This document shows positions 1-8,707 of a DNA stretch of 64,000 nt, in pieces. The position numbers and the translations under genes were made by a program. Each line of letters starts with the position of its first letter. Positions within the stretch are counted from its first letter, which is position 1. The notes under the pieces were generated by a model. It had not been told where the DNA came from, did no database searches, and saw nothing but the letters and a program-made list of their open reading frames with translations. The stretch lies in contig NZ_CP007452.1 in NCBI RefSeq assembly GCF_000597865.1, forward strand, positions 353,183-417,182, written 5' to 3'. Origin of the DNA: Peptoclostridium acidaminophilum DSM 3953 (GTDB lineage Bacteria; Bacillota; Clostridia; Peptostreptococcales; Peptostreptococcaceae).

Positions 1-45
1 GGACCGATAGAAGAGGCAGTGGAAAAAGCTAAGAAGGGGGCGTAA
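1..45 (+). CDS. atpD: ATP synthase F1 beta subunit, C-terminal end only
   Basis: The window opens inside a reading frame that gives GPIEEAVEKAKKGA and a TAA stop. This is the usual C-terminal tail of the catalytic beta subunit of F1 ATPase, and it stands directly upstream of atpC, as in nearly all F-ATPase operons. Only the last 14 codons are visible, so the identity rests on the tail motif and on the neighbour. Confidence 0.85.
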   Translation, partial: GPIEEAVEKAKKGA

Positions 46-50
46 TAATT

Positions 51-464
51 ATGGCTTCAGTATTTCAACTGGAGATAGTGGCTCCCGACAGGAAATTCTT
101 CGAAGGCGAAGCTGATATGGTCATAGTGAGGACATTGGAAGGTGACCTTGGGATATTAAAGGGACACATTGACTATGTTGCCCCGCTTGACATAGGCGTA
201 GTGAAAATCAAAAAAGACGGTCACTATAAAGAGGCTTCTATAGCCGGAGGCTTCGTTCAAGTAGGCAAGGATAAGGTGACTATACTTACTGACGCCGCAG
301 AGTGGCCAGGCGAGATAGACCTTGACAGAGCTCAAAAAGCTTTGCAGCATGCAGAAGAGGAAATAAAGAAGGGTCCAAAGGACGAAACTTATGTACTATA
401 TGCAGAGCTGAAGCTCAAAAGAGCGCTTAACAGAATCAGGATGGCAGAGCAAAAAGAGAAATAG
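51..464 (+). CDS. atpC: ATP synthase F1 epsilon subunit
   Basis: A 137-residue protein of typical epsilon length. The N-terminal beta-sandwich begins FQLEIVAPDRKFFEGEADM and contains the family signature around EGDLGILKGHIDYVAPL; the C-terminal third is the expected alpha-helical hairpin (DLDRAQKALQHAEEEI, then ELKLKRALNRIRMAEQ). Epsilon forms part of the central stalk of the membrane-bound F1Fo enzyme, couples gamma rotation to Fo and can inhibit ATP hydrolysis. It lies five bases after atpD, with a GGGGGCG ribosome site inside the atpD end, and is closed by a terminator, so it is the last gene of the atp operon. Confidence 0.95.
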   Translation: MASVFQLEIVAPDRKFFEGEADMVIVRTLEGDLGILKGHIDYVAPLDIGVVKIKKDGHYKEASIAGGFVQVGKDKVTILTDAAEWPGEIDLDRAQKALQHAEEEIKKGPKDETYVLYAELKLKRALNRIRMAEQKEK

Positions 465-489
465 GATATTAAGAGTTAAACAGCGTAAG

Positions 490-518
490 AAAGGACAGTT
501 ATCTGTCCTTTTTTTTTA
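490..518 (+). terminator. Rho-independent terminator of the atp operon
   Basis: AAAGGACAG and CTGTCCTTT form a 9-bp stem around a four-base loop, followed by a run of T. It stands 26 bases after the atpC stop codon. Confidence 0.9.
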
Positions 519-688
519 TGCAAAAAATGTGGTATCATTATATTGGAAGTTTGCCATAAGCGATATGCAAAGCATACAGACATAGGACTTATTTAGGAGT
601 GCAGACTCACGCTTTTTTTATAATCATAGTGTATAGTTGCATGTTATAGAATGGTTTAAACAAGTTTCAGGTAAAGAGGAGTGCTAGA

Positions 689-1303
689 ATGATTATAGGG
701 AAAAAGAGAAATGAGATAGAGATTGCTGAAGACATCCTCAGGAGGAACAATATACCGCTGCTGTGCGAATACACTCCGTGGAAGCGATTCTATGCTTCGG
801 CCAAAAGTACTGACCTTGAAAAAGAATATGAAAAGCTGTTGAGCATTGTCAGGGACGAAAAAAACCTTAAAAAGCAGGTCAAAGGAGTTCAGGACAAAAA
901 AATCAAGCTCATGGCGAAAATAGTCCTGCTCTCGAGGGAGCTAAACGAGAATTCAAATGACCTTGCAGAAATAGAGCTTGAAAAGGCAAGGCTTGAGATA
1001 GAAAACATGAACGAATACATAGACGGTTCATTCGAAACGCTTGAAAACTTTAAATTCGAAAAGGAGCAGCTGAATATTAACCTGCTCAAGCTAACCATAA
1101 AACATGCATATGAGAGCATAACAAGCGATGAAACCAGGCTTGATAAGGTAAGCGAGACCATAGAAGAAAGGCGCAGGGAGCTTGACGTGCTGAGGGGTGA
1201 AAGGGATGAGCTAAGGGGCAGGCTGGATTCGATGTATTTTTTCATGCACAGCGTGCTCGGAGGCAAGGAGATGGAAAGGCTGGACCGCAAATTTTTGAAA
1301 TAG
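689..1303 (+). CDS. Coiled-coil protein of unknown function
   Basis: 204 residues, recognised by no family I know. After about 60 residues with aromatic and proline content (LLCEYTPWKRFYAS) the rest is almost entirely charged, heptad-like helix, with many Glu, Lys, Leu and Ile residues and no glycine-rich loops, so an extended coiled coil is likely. There is no signal peptide or membrane segment. The start is supported by GAGGAG eight bases upstream. Its stop codon lies inside the ribosome site of acpS, so the two genes are probably cotranscribed. Possible roles as a scaffold or a sporulation or division accessory are speculation. Confidence 0.75.
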   Translation: MIIGKKRNEIEIAEDILRRNNIPLLCEYTPWKRFYASAKSTDLEKEYEKLLSIVRDEKNLKKQVKGVQDKKIKLMAKIVLLSRELNENSNDLAEIELEKARLEIENMNEYIDGSFETLENFKFEKEQLNINLLKLTIKHAYESITSDETRLDKVSETIEERRRELDVLRGERDELRGRLDSMYFFMHSVLGGKEMERLDRKFLK

Positions 1304-1312
1304 GTGAGATAT

Positions 1313-1699
1313 ATGAGCGATGTAGTGGGTATAGGAATAGATATAGTGGAGATAGAAAGAATAAAGAAGGCAATATCTAAAAACCCAAGATTCCTGGAGA
1401 GAATATTCACAAAGAGGGAAAGGGACTATTTCGAGCATAAAAAATTCAGTCCTGCCACAATAGCCGGTAATTTTGCGGCTAAGGAGGCTGTGGTTAAGGC
1501 TCTGGGGACTGGCATAAGGGATATTTCTTTTGCCGAGATCGAGATTCTGAGGGATGCGTTTGGAAAGCCTATTGTCACTGTAGGCGGCAGGCTTGAATCC
1601 ATATGCCAGGCAAAAGGTATAGGAGACATTCAAATCTCGATATCCCACTCGAAATACTATGCAGTAGCAAACGCAATTGCCACAAACAGGGGGGATTAA
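1313..1699 (+). CDS. acpS: Holo-[acyl-carrier-protein] synthase
   Basis: 128 residues, the normal AcpS size. The enzyme transfers 4'-phosphopantetheine from CoA to a serine of apo-ACP, activating it for fatty-acid synthesis. The two signature blocks are visible: GIGIDIVEIERIKK near the N-terminus, with the metal-binding Asp, and FAAKEAVVKALGTG in the middle, followed by the C-terminal ISISHSKYYAVANAIA strand. I chose ATG 1313 because AGGTGAG, overlapping the previous stop codon, sits at the right distance; a GTG at 1304 is the alternative. The next gene starts one base after the stop, so translational coupling is likely. Confidence 0.95.
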   Translation: MSDVVGIGIDIVEIERIKKAISKNPRFLERIFTKRERDYFEHKKFSPATIAGNFAAKEAVVKALGTGIRDISFAEIEILRDAFGKPIVTVGGRLESICQAKGIGDIQISISHSKYYAVANAIATNRGD

Positions 1700-1700
1700 T

Positions 1701-2150
1701 GTGAAAGCAAAGGACATAATGACTGTCAATGTAATATCCGTAAAAAGAGATGCGCTCATAAAGGACATAGCCCACATTCTTGTGGAAAACAGGATAGGAG
1801 GTGTTCCAGTGGTTGATGATGGCGGCCGAGTCGTGGGGATAATATCTGAAACCGACCTTGTACGCAAGGAGAAGAACGTCCACATTCCTTCCTACATCAC
1901 GGTGCTGCAAGGGGTAATATACCTTGAGAGTTTCAAGAAATTCGAGGAGGACATAAGAAAAATAACAGCCTACAAGGCTGAGGACATAATGTCTGTTGAT
2001 GTAGAAAAAGTCCACGAGGAGGACGATGTAGAGACTGTTGCAAGCCTTATGATTGAAAGAGGTATAAACAGAGTGCCGGTAGTTGACAGCGAGGGAAAAC
2101 TAAAGGGCATAATATGCCGCTATGACATAATAAAATCAATGTTTAGCTAA
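1701..2150 (+). CDS. CBS-domain pair protein
   Basis: 149 residues made of two CBS domains (about residues 1-60 and 88-149). Each shows the typical start KAKDIMTVNVISV or KAEDIMSVDVEKV and the core GGVPVVDDGGRVVGIIS or NRVPVVDSEGKLKGII. Such pairs bind adenosyl ligands (AMP, ATP, SAM) and act as sensors. With no attached effector domain, the target cannot be named. The start is GTG 1701, preceded by an excellent AGGGGGG ribosome site; an ATG one base earlier is out of frame and closed at once. It follows acpS without a gap and ends in a strong terminator. Confidence 0.88.
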   Translation: MKAKDIMTVNVISVKRDALIKDIAHILVENRIGGVPVVDDGGRVVGIISETDLVRKEKNVHIPSYITVLQGVIYLESFKKFEEDIRKITAYKAEDIMSVDVEKVHEEDDVETVASLMIERGINRVPVVDSEGKLKGIICRYDIIKSMFS

Positions 2151-2153
2151 ACA

Positions 2154-2216
2154 AAAGCTTTAGTTGCAGGAAAGCAAGCCGCTTGACGCTTGTATTCACC
2201 TGCTCTAAAGCTTTTT
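2154..2216 (+). terminator. Terminator after the acpS-CBS operon
   Basis: AAAGCTTTAG and CTAAAGCTTT form a 10-bp stem, extended inside by GCAGG with CCTGC, followed by TTTT. Confidence 0.85.
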
Positions 2217-2263
2217 ATTTAAGCCGGGGGCTTCAAAAAAAATCACTAAAGTACAGATAAGTG

Positions 2264-2292
2264 TTGAAATTAGCGTTCTGAAAATTTAGAAT
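2264..2292 (+). promoter_or_regulatory. Sigma-A type promoter for alr
   Basis: TTGAAA, 17 bases, TAGAAT. It lies in the 200-bp gap between the upstream terminator and alr and leaves a leader of about 115 bases. I see no conserved RNA element in that leader. Confidence 0.6.
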
Positions 2293-2415
2293 ATTATTAT
2301 AGGCAGGTTAATACTTTGTCAAAATATTGGGTTTCGACGTATTAATCTGATTTTATGCGAATTTATCTAGCTGCAAGATGTTGTTTCATACTAACTTTAA
2401 GGGGGATAAATAGTT

Positions 2416-3573
2416 ATGAAGTACAAAAACAGACCTTGGGCAGAAATAAATGTAGAGAACTTGAGAGAGAATTTCAGAAATATTAAAAGTCTTACAAAGG
2501 AAGGCACGAAGGTGTGTGCAGTTGTCAAAGCCAATGCTTACGGCCATGGTTCGGTGCAGGTTGCAAAAATACTTATTGAAGAAGGAGCAGACTACCTTGC
2601 TGTTGCAAGCGAAGGTGAGGCTATCGAGCTCAGACAGGCGGGCATCAAAACCCCTATACTATGCCTTGGATTCGTTCCCGAGGTTGTATATGAGGAAGCC
2701 ATAGCCAATGAACTCGACATAACAATATACTCGCTGGATGCGGCTGAAAAGCTCAGCAAAGAGGCGGTCAGGCTCGGAAAAAATGCAAGAGTACATATCA
2801 AGCTTGACACTGGCATGTCGAGACTGGGATTCCAGGTTGAGGATGCCAGTGTAGATGCAATCGAAAAGATAGTGGGAATGCCCGGAATAGAGCTTGTGGG
2901 CGTGTTCACGCACTTTGCAAAGGCAGATGAAAAGGACAAGACGTTCACAGAGCACCAATATGACGGCTACATGAAGATTGTCAGCGAGGTTGAAAAAAGA
3001 GGCGTAAAAATACAAATAAAGCACGTATGCAACAGTGCTGGAACTATGGACATGCCTCAGTACCATATGGACATGGTGAGACCGGGCATAATACTGTACG
3101 GTCTGTATCCGTCTGACGAGGTAATGAAGGAGAGGCTGGAGCTAAAGCCTGTCATGACCTTCAAAGCGTCAGTGTCGCATGTGAAGGATCTTGAAGCTGG
3201 CAGAGGCATAGGCTACGGACTCAGATACGTCACTGAAAAGACAACAAGGGTGGCGACTATGCCTATTGGATATGCCGACGGATTCACAAGGATGCTAAGC
3301 GGCAAGGTGAGCGTAAAGGTCAACGGCACAGTGGTGCCTGTTATAGGCAACATATGCATGGACCAGTCAATGCTCAATGTGGACGCTGTTGAAACAAAGG
3401 TGGGCGACGAGGTGGTAATATTCGGCGAGGACATAGACGCCAGAGTCGAAAGGATCGCCCAGGCTCTTGGAACAATCAACTACGAGATAGTCTGCATGGT
3501 TGCACGAAGGATACCAAGAGTATATATGGAAAAAAATACAGTTTTACAAGTCGTTGATTATTTGGTAGAATAG
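2416..3573 (+). CDS. alr: Alanine racemase
   Basis: 385 residues, the standard length. This PLP enzyme interconverts L- and D-alanine and supplies D-Ala for peptidoglycan. The PLP lysine is Lys38 in VCAVVKANAYGHG. Other family blocks are LDTGMSRLGF, THFAKAD, HVCNSAGTM, VRPGIILYGLYPS, GIGYGLRY (catalytic Tyr region) and GNICMDQSMLNV. AGGGGG sits 10 bases before the ATG. It is followed at 31 bases by the toxin-antitoxin pair, the same alr-ndoAI-ndoA order as in Bacillus subtilis, so a shared transcript is likely. Confidence 0.97.
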   Translation: MKYKNRPWAEINVENLRENFRNIKSLTKEGTKVCAVVKANAYGHGSVQVAKILIEEGADYLAVASEGEAIELRQAGIKTPILCLGFVPEVVYEEAIANELDITIYSLDAAEKLSKEAVRLGKNARVHIKLDTGMSRLGFQVEDASVDAIEKIVGMPGIELVGVFTHFAKADEKDKTFTEHQYDGYMKIVSEVEKRGVKIQIKHVCNSAGTMDMPQYHMDMVRPGIILYGLYPSDEVMKERLELKPVMTFKASVSHVKDLEAGRGIGYGLRYVTEKTTRVATMPIGYADGFTRMLSGKVSVKVNGTVVPVIGNICMDQSMLNVDAVETKVGDEVVIFGEDIDARVERIAQALGTINYEIVCMVARRIPRVYMEKNTVLQVVDYLVE

Positions 3574-3604
3574 TCTGGTATCACAGATTGAGGAGGCGGT
3601 AGAG

Positions 3605-3886
3605 ATGTCTGATTCTACGCAGAAAATTACGCTGGACTTGCCATGTAATTTAGTCGAAGAAATAAACAAAACAATGAGGGCAGATATGAAAGACATATCG
3701 GAATTCTTCAGAGAAGCCGCCAAGATGTATCTGTTAAGACAGAGACAAAGAGACCAGATAAGAAACGAAATGATTTCAGGCTATAGTGAAATGGCCAGCA
3801 TCAACCTTGCACTTGCCGAGATGGGTTTTGCCAGAGACATGTCTTCCTTAGTGACTTATGAAAGGAAGATGGCTAAGAGTGAGTAG
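3605..3886 (+). CDS. ndoAI: EndoAI/MazE-type antitoxin, ribbon-helix-helix
   Basis: 93 residues. The N-terminus ([18 protein letters not shown], then [15 protein letters not shown]) has the pattern of a ribbon-helix-helix DNA-binding protein of the CopG/MetJ class, as in B. subtilis EndoAI. The C-terminal helices, rich in Met, Ala and Glu, are the likely toxin-binding tail. It should neutralise the downstream RNase and autorepress the pair. A GAGGAGG ribosome site precedes the ATG. The toxin gene overlaps its end by 8 bases. Confidence 0.88.
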   Translation: MSDSTQKITLDLPCNLVEEINKTMRADMKDISEFFREAAKMYLLRQRQRDQIRNEMISGYSEMASINLALAEMGFARDMSSLVTYERKMAKSE

Positions 3887-4259
3887 TGCTGATATAAAAG
3901 AAGGCATTAAAGACTTAAAAAGAGGCGACATATATTATGCCGACCTCAGCCCGGTAATAGGGTCTGAGCAGGGCGGAGTAAGACCTGTGCTTATAGTACA
4001 AAACGACATAGGGAACAAGTACAGTCCTACTGTCATAGTAGCCGCCATAACAGCCAAGATAGACAAGGCCAAGCTCCCGACACATGTGGAGATAAAGGCC
4101 AACGAGTACGGCTTGGTAAAGAATTCGGTGGTGCTGCTTGAGCAGATCAGGACTATAGACAAGAGAAGACTCAGAGAAAAGATTGGAAGCTTCGACGAAA
4201 AACTAATGCTCAAGGTTGACGAAGCTCTTCAGATAAGCCTTGGTCTTATGGAAATCTAG
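3879..4259 (+). CDS. ndoA: EndoA/MazF-family mRNA interferase toxin
   Basis: 126 residues, a sequence-specific endoribonuclease that cleaves free mRNA. It matches the clostridial/bacillar EndoA type closely: [71 protein letters not shown] and [11 protein letters not shown]. The catalytic Arg/Thr pair expected for the family lies in GGVRPV and AAITAK. I chose GTG 3879, which overlaps the antitoxin stop, because homologues start near here; an ATG at 3858 would add seven residues but lacks a ribosome site. This is normally a chromosomal stress module. Confidence 0.93.
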   Translation: MSSADIKEGIKDLKRGDIYYADLSPVIGSEQGGVRPVLIVQNDIGNKYSPTVIVAAITAKIDKAKLPTHVEIKANEYGLVKNSVVLLEQIRTIDKRRLREKIGSFDEKLMLKVDEALQISLGLMEI

Positions 4260-4263
4260 TAAA

Positions 4264-4314
4264 AAAAGCCGAAAATATCATCCTTGAAAATCATGATGAT
4301 ATTTTCGGCTTTTT
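4264..4314 (+). terminator. Terminator after the alr-ndoAI-ndoA operon
   Basis: A perfect stem of about 18 bp: AAAGCCGAAAATATCATC pairs with GATGATATTTTCGGCTTT, with a short loop and a T tract. The flanking A run means it could also work on the minus strand. Confidence 0.9.
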
Positions 4315-4407
4315 CATTGAAATGTACATGATTGCTTTCTTGATTCTATAATTTAGGATATAATATTTCTATGATGAAAAATAAAAATGAAAACCGGAGG
4401 GATAGGG

Positions 4408-6039
4408 TTGAAAAGGTTAGCATCTATATTAATTTCAGTAATCCTGTTTTTTGCCTGTATACCGCTTGAGGAGTCGCATGCCGAAGCAGTGAGCGGAAAA
4501 CGGGACTTCGTATCGTACAATCTCGGATTTGTCTGCAAAATACCCCTTGCAATGCAGGAGAAGGGGTCAATAGAGGATGTCTCCGCAAGGCTCGAGGGAG
4601 CGGATGGCAGCAGGATATACATATACAGCCAGGACATAAAGGGCATGTCGCCCCAGACATACATATACTACAGCAACAAGCAGATAAGGGCGGGCCGCGG
4701 AGGCTTTACTATGCTTAATGAGCGCACTACTACACTTGCAAACAGCGCAAAGGCATACGAATTCCTGTATCAAAGGGATATCATAGAAAACATCGAAAAC
4801 GACAAGAATATATATTTCGAGATAAATGCAGTATACCCTCAGTTCAATCGTGTGCTGACTTTTTGGGTAAAGACAGACAGCGCCAATCTCGACTACTACA
4901 CCCAGATGGCAAGGGACATGGCCTCGTCGGCATGGCTGTTTGAAAAGGGAGTAAAAACCCAGAGGGCGCCTTATGTGCAAAGGGACATTGACCTAAAGGG
5001 AAAGAGCACAAGGCTCAAGATAGGCAAGGACAGCATGATGTGGGGAATAATGCATCCGCACAATCTCGACGGAGCTGACTACACGTCGAACCTGGCACCG
5101 TTTGAGAAAAGCATAGGCAAGAAGTTTGAGTTCCTGATGACTTATTCGGATTTCAACAACAAGGTCAACCTCAAAGAGGTACAGGAAGTTTACGATGACG
5201 AGAGGGTTATGATGCTTACATGGCAGCCATGGGTGTACATAGACAAGACTCAGAATGAAAACATAGAAAGCGAAAGCGACGTACTAATACCCGAGATAGT
5301 AAAGGGCAAGTATGACGACTACATAAGAAGCTGGGCAAGGGACATTAAAAGCGTTGGCGAGCCTGTGTTCGTAAGATTCGCAAACGAGATGAACGGCGAC
5401 TGGGATCCATGGTGCGCATGGTTTTTTGGAAAGGATACAGAGCTTTACAACGAGGCATGGAATAGGATTGAGAGGATATTCCACGAAGAAGGCGCCGACA
5501 ATGCGCAGTTTGTATGGAACCCTCATGACAGGTCATACCCAGACTTTGATTGGAACAGCCCCCATATGTACTATCCGGGAGATGAGCATGTCGACTGGGT
5601 AGGGCTTACAGGCTACAACAACGGCACCTCGTTCTCGGGTGATGTCTGGAGGGAGTTTGGGGACATATACCAGCCCGTATATGACGACTACATGAAGCAT
5701 TATCGTGAAAAGCCATTCATGATAACCGAGTTTTCCTGCAATGAAGATGGAGGAGACAAGGCGGCGTGGATAAGAAATGGATTTTCCAGCTTTGCCAACA
5801 TGCCAAACATAAAGGCTGCAGTATGGTTCAACCAGATTGACACCCGCTGGCTCTACAACATAGATTCCTCAGAGGCTTCATTAAACGCTTTCAAGGAATC
5901 GCTGCTGCAGAATCCTCTTTTTTCATTAAAGAACGTATACAAGGAAGAAGCGCTTCAAACTCAAGATGAAGAAAACATACAAAATGAATCAAAGCAGCAG
6001 CAGGAAAAAACAGAATCCCAAAAAACAGCAAAGAAATAG
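4408..6039 (+). CDS. Exported GH26-like glycoside hydrolase
   Basis: 543 residues. A signal peptide (KRLASILISVILFFACIP, cut near SHAEA) is followed by a beta-rich domain of about 170 residues and then a (beta/alpha)8 domain from about residue 210. The second half has the two acid motifs of the mannanase-like GH26 family: VRFANEMNGDWDPW, with probable acid/base Glu327, and FMITEFSCN, with probable nucleophile Glu441, plus WVGLTGYNNGT between them. It should cut a beta-linked polysaccharide outside the cell; the substrate is unknown. The C-terminal 40 residues are a Gln/Glu/Lys-rich tail. TTG 4408 is preferred because GGAGGG lies just before it; ATG 4387 is the alternative. Confidence 0.82.
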   Translation: MKRLASILISVILFFACIPLEESHAEAVSGKRDFVSYNLGFVCKIPLAMQEKGSIEDVSARLEGADGSRIYIYSQDIKGMSPQTYIYYSNKQIRAGRGGFTMLNERTTTLANSAKAYEFLYQRDIIENIENDKNIYFEINAVYPQFNRVLTFWVKTDSANLDYYTQMARDMASSAWLFEKGVKTQRAPYVQRDIDLKGKSTRLKIGKDSMMWGIMHPHNLDGADYTSNLAPFEKSIGKKFEFLMTYSDFNNKVNLKEVQEVYDDERVMMLTWQPWVYIDKTQNENIESESDVLIPEIVKGKYDDYIRSWARDIKSVGEPVFVRFANEMNGDWDPWCAWFFGKDTELYNEAWNRIERIFHEEGADNAQFVWNPHDRSYPDFDWNSPHMYYPGDEHVDWVGLTGYNNGTSFSGDVWREFGDIYQPVYDDYMKHYREKPFMITEFSCNEDGGDKAAWIRNGFSSFANMPNIKAAVWFNQIDTRWLYNIDSSEASLNAFKESLLQNPLFSLKNVYKEEALQTQDEENIQNESKQQQEKTESQKTAKK

Positions 6040-6049
6040 GAGCTGATGT

Positions 6050-6544
6050 GTGATGTCCTTAAAAAATTCAAAAGTCAAAATACCGATTACAATAGCGTGC
6101 ATAGTCGCGGCCATGGGATGTGTGGCAGTTGCGGCCTCAGGTGATGCGGGCACAAGCGACGATCCCCTGGTTACAAAGTCGTATGTCGACAAGAAGATTG
6201 AGGATATTAGCCTCTATATAGATGAAAAGCTCTCAAGCGGTTCGCAAAGCACTGGAAGCTCTTCGGGCCCGGCAGCCCAGGAGGCCATAGAAGTAGTTGA
6301 GGTGGAATCGGGAGACAGCATAGTACTCCAGGCCGGAAGTCAGATAATATTAAGAGGTGGCAGCGGCTCTATAATAGACAGCAAGCAGGGCGGCATAGCA
6401 GACCTTACGCAGGGAATAGACCTTAGAAAGGGCTATGAGGCGCCTGCAAACCATCTGCTTATGGTTCCAAGGAGCGACGGAAGAGGCGTGTACGCCAAGA
6501 CGGACTGCATATTCATGGTGATGGGAAAATACGAAGTTAAATAG
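6050..6544 (+). CDS. Small exported protein of unknown function
   Basis: 164 residues. A hydrophobic segment at residues 10-29 (VKIPITIACIVAAMGCVAVAA) acts as a signal peptide or anchor. It is followed by DPLVTKSYVDKKI, a motif I associate with an uncharacterised group of clostridial surface proteins, a Ser/Gly-rich linker and a beta-rich C-terminal part (SGDSIVLQAGSQIILRGGSG). It starts 10 bases after the glycosidase gene and shares its operon and terminator, so it may serve the same surface process. GTG 6050 has the best ribosome spacing; ATG 6053 is nearly as good. Confidence 0.72.
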   Translation: MMSLKNSKVKIPITIACIVAAMGCVAVAASGDAGTSDDPLVTKSYVDKKIEDISLYIDEKLSSGSQSTGSSSGPAAQEAIEVVEVESGDSIVLQAGSQIILRGGSGSIIDSKQGGIADLTQGIDLRKGYEAPANHLLMVPRSDGRGVYAKTDCIFMVMGKYEVK

Positions 6545-6556
6545 CAATTTGTGTGC

Positions 6557-6584
6557 AACAGGGGTATAAAAGCCCCTGTTTTTA
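6557..6584 (+). terminator. Terminator after the glycosidase operon
   Basis: AACAGGGG and CCCCTGTT form an 8-bp stem around an eight-base loop, followed by a T-rich tract. Confidence 0.88.
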
Positions 6585-6635
6585 TTGTATAATTAAATGG
6601 TTTGATTTATGTTTTGGTGAGAGGATGATTTATTA

Positions 6636-8015
6636 ATGCTTAAAATAAGAAAACATATGGCTATATTTTTAGTAATAGGAATACTATCTTCGATGTTTTT
6701 GCTCTCAGGCAGGATTGGGGTAGAAAAAAACTATAAGAACGTGGATATAACGCTTGATTATGAGTCAATATTAAACATGGCGGCGGATTCCAAGGATCAT
6801 GACATCGACTACTTTTTAAAGGAATTCAAAAAGCTTGGCGCTTCTTCAGCTGCAATAAACGAAGCCACGCTCAGCTCGCTTGAGGAAGACAAGGAACTCA
6901 AGGTGGATGTGGAGCTTGACGGCTACGACTTGATGGTGAGCGCGGACAAGCAGATGATTGATTTTATAGCATCAGGCTTTGAAAAGAAGCTGGGAAGCGG
7001 CAGCGTTGAGCTTGTAGACGAAGGTACTTTACGAGTACCTGGCAGCAGGGCAGACTATATATATGATGAAACTATAGTAAAAGACAGTGAAGGCAAGTAT
7101 GTAGGAAAGAAAAAAATAGGAGTGGGCTCAAAGAAGGAATTCATAGGGCTGGGCTTCCTAAAGAGAGATACAGACCGCATCCAGAATGCGGGACTTGAAG
7201 TGATTCCAAGACCAATATACACATCGCAGTATGAGGATGAAAAAAGCATTGCGGTGTATTTTGAAGCCTTGGATAGCAATGGAATAAAACCAAGATACAT
7301 AATGTTTACGGGAGATGAGATACTCGGCGGAGCTGAGCATTCGGATGTGCTGGCAAAGGAGCTCAAAAGAAGGGGCATAATAGCGGCAATGATTGAGAGC
7401 TCGGTGCAAAGAGAGCATATTGAGCAGGACGGCCTTAATCAGCTGGTGCAGAAGATGGATTACAATTCCACGAGAGTTTTCAACGTCTGGGATTACATTC
7501 AGAAAAGATATGACTATCAGATACCGTTTCACAGGAACGGTCAGGAGGTTATGAATTCAATATATAGAGCGGTGGTGGAAAGGAACATAAGGGTTGTGTA
7601 CTTCAAGCCTTTCATTGACAGCAGGGATAGATACGTGACAGACATGTCGATATATGCAGACAGATTCAATGAGCTTGAAGACAGGCTTGGAAGCCACGGC
7701 ATAAAAATAGCCGATGTAAAGCCACTGGGACTCAATGATCCCAGCAGATACATTAAGCTGCTTTCCGCTATTGGAATAGTGGCAGCCGGCTTTGTGCTGC
7801 TCGAGAACATCATCAATGTCAGAGGCAGGATATACGACATGGCGTTTTATGCCATTGCGGCAGTGACGGCCGCGCCATATGCCCTTAACATAGCTACGGA
7901 CACGATGGACAAGCTGTATGCGCTCATGGCGTCAATAATATTCCCTTCGCTCGCCATGGTGGCCTTGCTGAACGTGGTGAAAAAGATATGCGATGCAAAA
8001 AAAGGGAGAATTTAA
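6636..8015 (+). CDS. DUF5693-like membrane protein, first part
   Basis: 459 residues. An N-terminal signal anchor (HMAIFLVIGILSSMFLLSG) leads to an extracytoplasmic domain of about 340 residues, then three or four membrane helices from about residue 375 (LSAIGIVAAGFVLLENII and onward). It resembles the family annotated as DUF5693, which in other Firmicutes is a single protein of about 650 residues. Here the frame stops at 8015 and the rest of the family continues in the -1 frame in the next gene. The two frames overlap at an A7 tract. It lies upstream of csaB, which is also a common setting for this family. Role unknown; a cell-envelope function is inferred. Confidence 0.75.
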   Translation: MLKIRKHMAIFLVIGILSSMFLLSGRIGVEKNYKNVDITLDYESILNMAADSKDHDIDYFLKEFKKLGASSAAINEATLSSLEEDKELKVDVELDGYDLMVSADKQMIDFIASGFEKKLGSGSVELVDEGTLRVPGSRADYIYDETIVKDSEGKYVGKKKIGVGSKKEFIGLGFLKRDTDRIQNAGLEVIPRPIYTSQYEDEKSIAVYFEALDSNGIKPRYIMFTGDEILGGAEHSDVLAKELKRRGIIAAMIESSVQREHIEQDGLNQLVQKMDYNSTRVFNVWDYIQKRYDYQIPFHRNGQEVMNSIYRAVVERNIRVVYFKPFIDSRDRYVTDMSIYADRFNELEDRLGSHGIKIADVKPLGLNDPSRYIKLLSAIGIVAAGFVLLENIINVRGRIYDMAFYAIAAVTAAPYALNIATDTMDKLYALMASIIFPSLAMVALLNVVKKICDAKKGRI

Positions 8016-8707
8016 GGATAAAGGACATAGTACTGGAAAGCTCCTTGATTCTCATTGCGATATCACTCATTTCGCTTGCCGGAGCCGTATCAGAGGATGC
8101 GCTGCTCTCGCATTCGAAATATATGCTTGAAATGGACCTTTTCAGAGGGGTAAAGCTTTCTCAGGTGGGTCCTATAGGAATTACGTTCCTGGCGTATATC
8201 TCGATATTCGGCTACAGGAGGAGCGAAGATAAAAGGGGTCTTTACTGGAGTGAGATAAAGCTATTCCTGAGCGAGAATATAAGAGTAATACACATGGCCA
8301 TTCTGGGAGCGATAGCTGTCGCTGCGATAGTATATATATCCAGAATGGGGCATGAAACCAACATAGAACCTTCATCACTTGAGATACTCGGAAGAAACAT
8401 ACTTGAGATGATATTCCAGGCCAGGCCGAGAACCAAAGCCATACTGCTTGCACATCCGGCGCTTCTGCTGCTGATATTCATGGCATACAAGAAATGCTGC
8501 TGCTGGAGCCTGCCACTGCTGGCACTTGCGGTTTCAATAGGACAGGGCAATATAGTAAACACTTTTTCGCATCTTAGAACGCCTATATACCTTTCTGTCT
8601 ACAGGACCGTATATGAAACAGGACTGGGAATACTTATAGGAGCTTTGGCAGTTGCAATACTAAAGGGAGTATGGGATTATGTTCAAAGGAGAAAAGAGAA
8701 TGCGTAG
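7988..8707 (+). CDS. DUF5693-like membrane protein, second part
   Basis: 239 residues in the -1 frame relative to the previous gene. It has six or seven hydrophobic segments and ends with the conserved C-terminal blocks of the family: ARPRTKAILLAHPALLLLI, then IGQGNIVNTFSHLRTPIYLS and GLGILIGALAVAIL. Together with the preceding frame it makes one full-length protein, so this is either a product of programmed -1 frameshifting, a split gene, or a frameshift or sequencing error in A7. An independent start at ATG 7988 has only a weak ribosome site. It overlaps csaB by 8 bases. Confidence 0.72.
   Translation: MRCKKRENLRIKDIVLESSLILIAISLISLAGAVSEDALLSHSKYMLEMDLFRGVKLSQVGPIGITFLAYISIFGYRRSEDKRGLYWSEIKLFLSENIRVIHMAILGAIAVAAIVYISRMGHETNIEPSSLEILGRNILEMIFQARPRTKAILLAHPALLLLIFMAYKKCCCWSLPLLALAVSIGQGNIVNTFSHLRTPIYLSVYRTVYETGLGILIGALAVAILKGVWDYVQRRKENA
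7997..8003 (+). other. Candidate -1 ribosomal slippery site
   Basis: In the zero frame the codons are GCA AAA AAA GGG, giving the heptamer A AAA AAA. A -1 slip moves translation from the first DUF5693 frame into the second (next codons AGG GAG AAT TTA). The zero-frame stop comes four codons later. The site fits the known X XXY YYZ type. I see no obvious pseudoknot downstream. Confidence 0.45.

Noticed and set aside
3605..4259. Mobile toxin-antitoxin module on a transferred island
   Set aside because: It is the ndoAI-ndoA pair in its conserved chromosomal place behind alr, with normal composition and no mobile-element marks.
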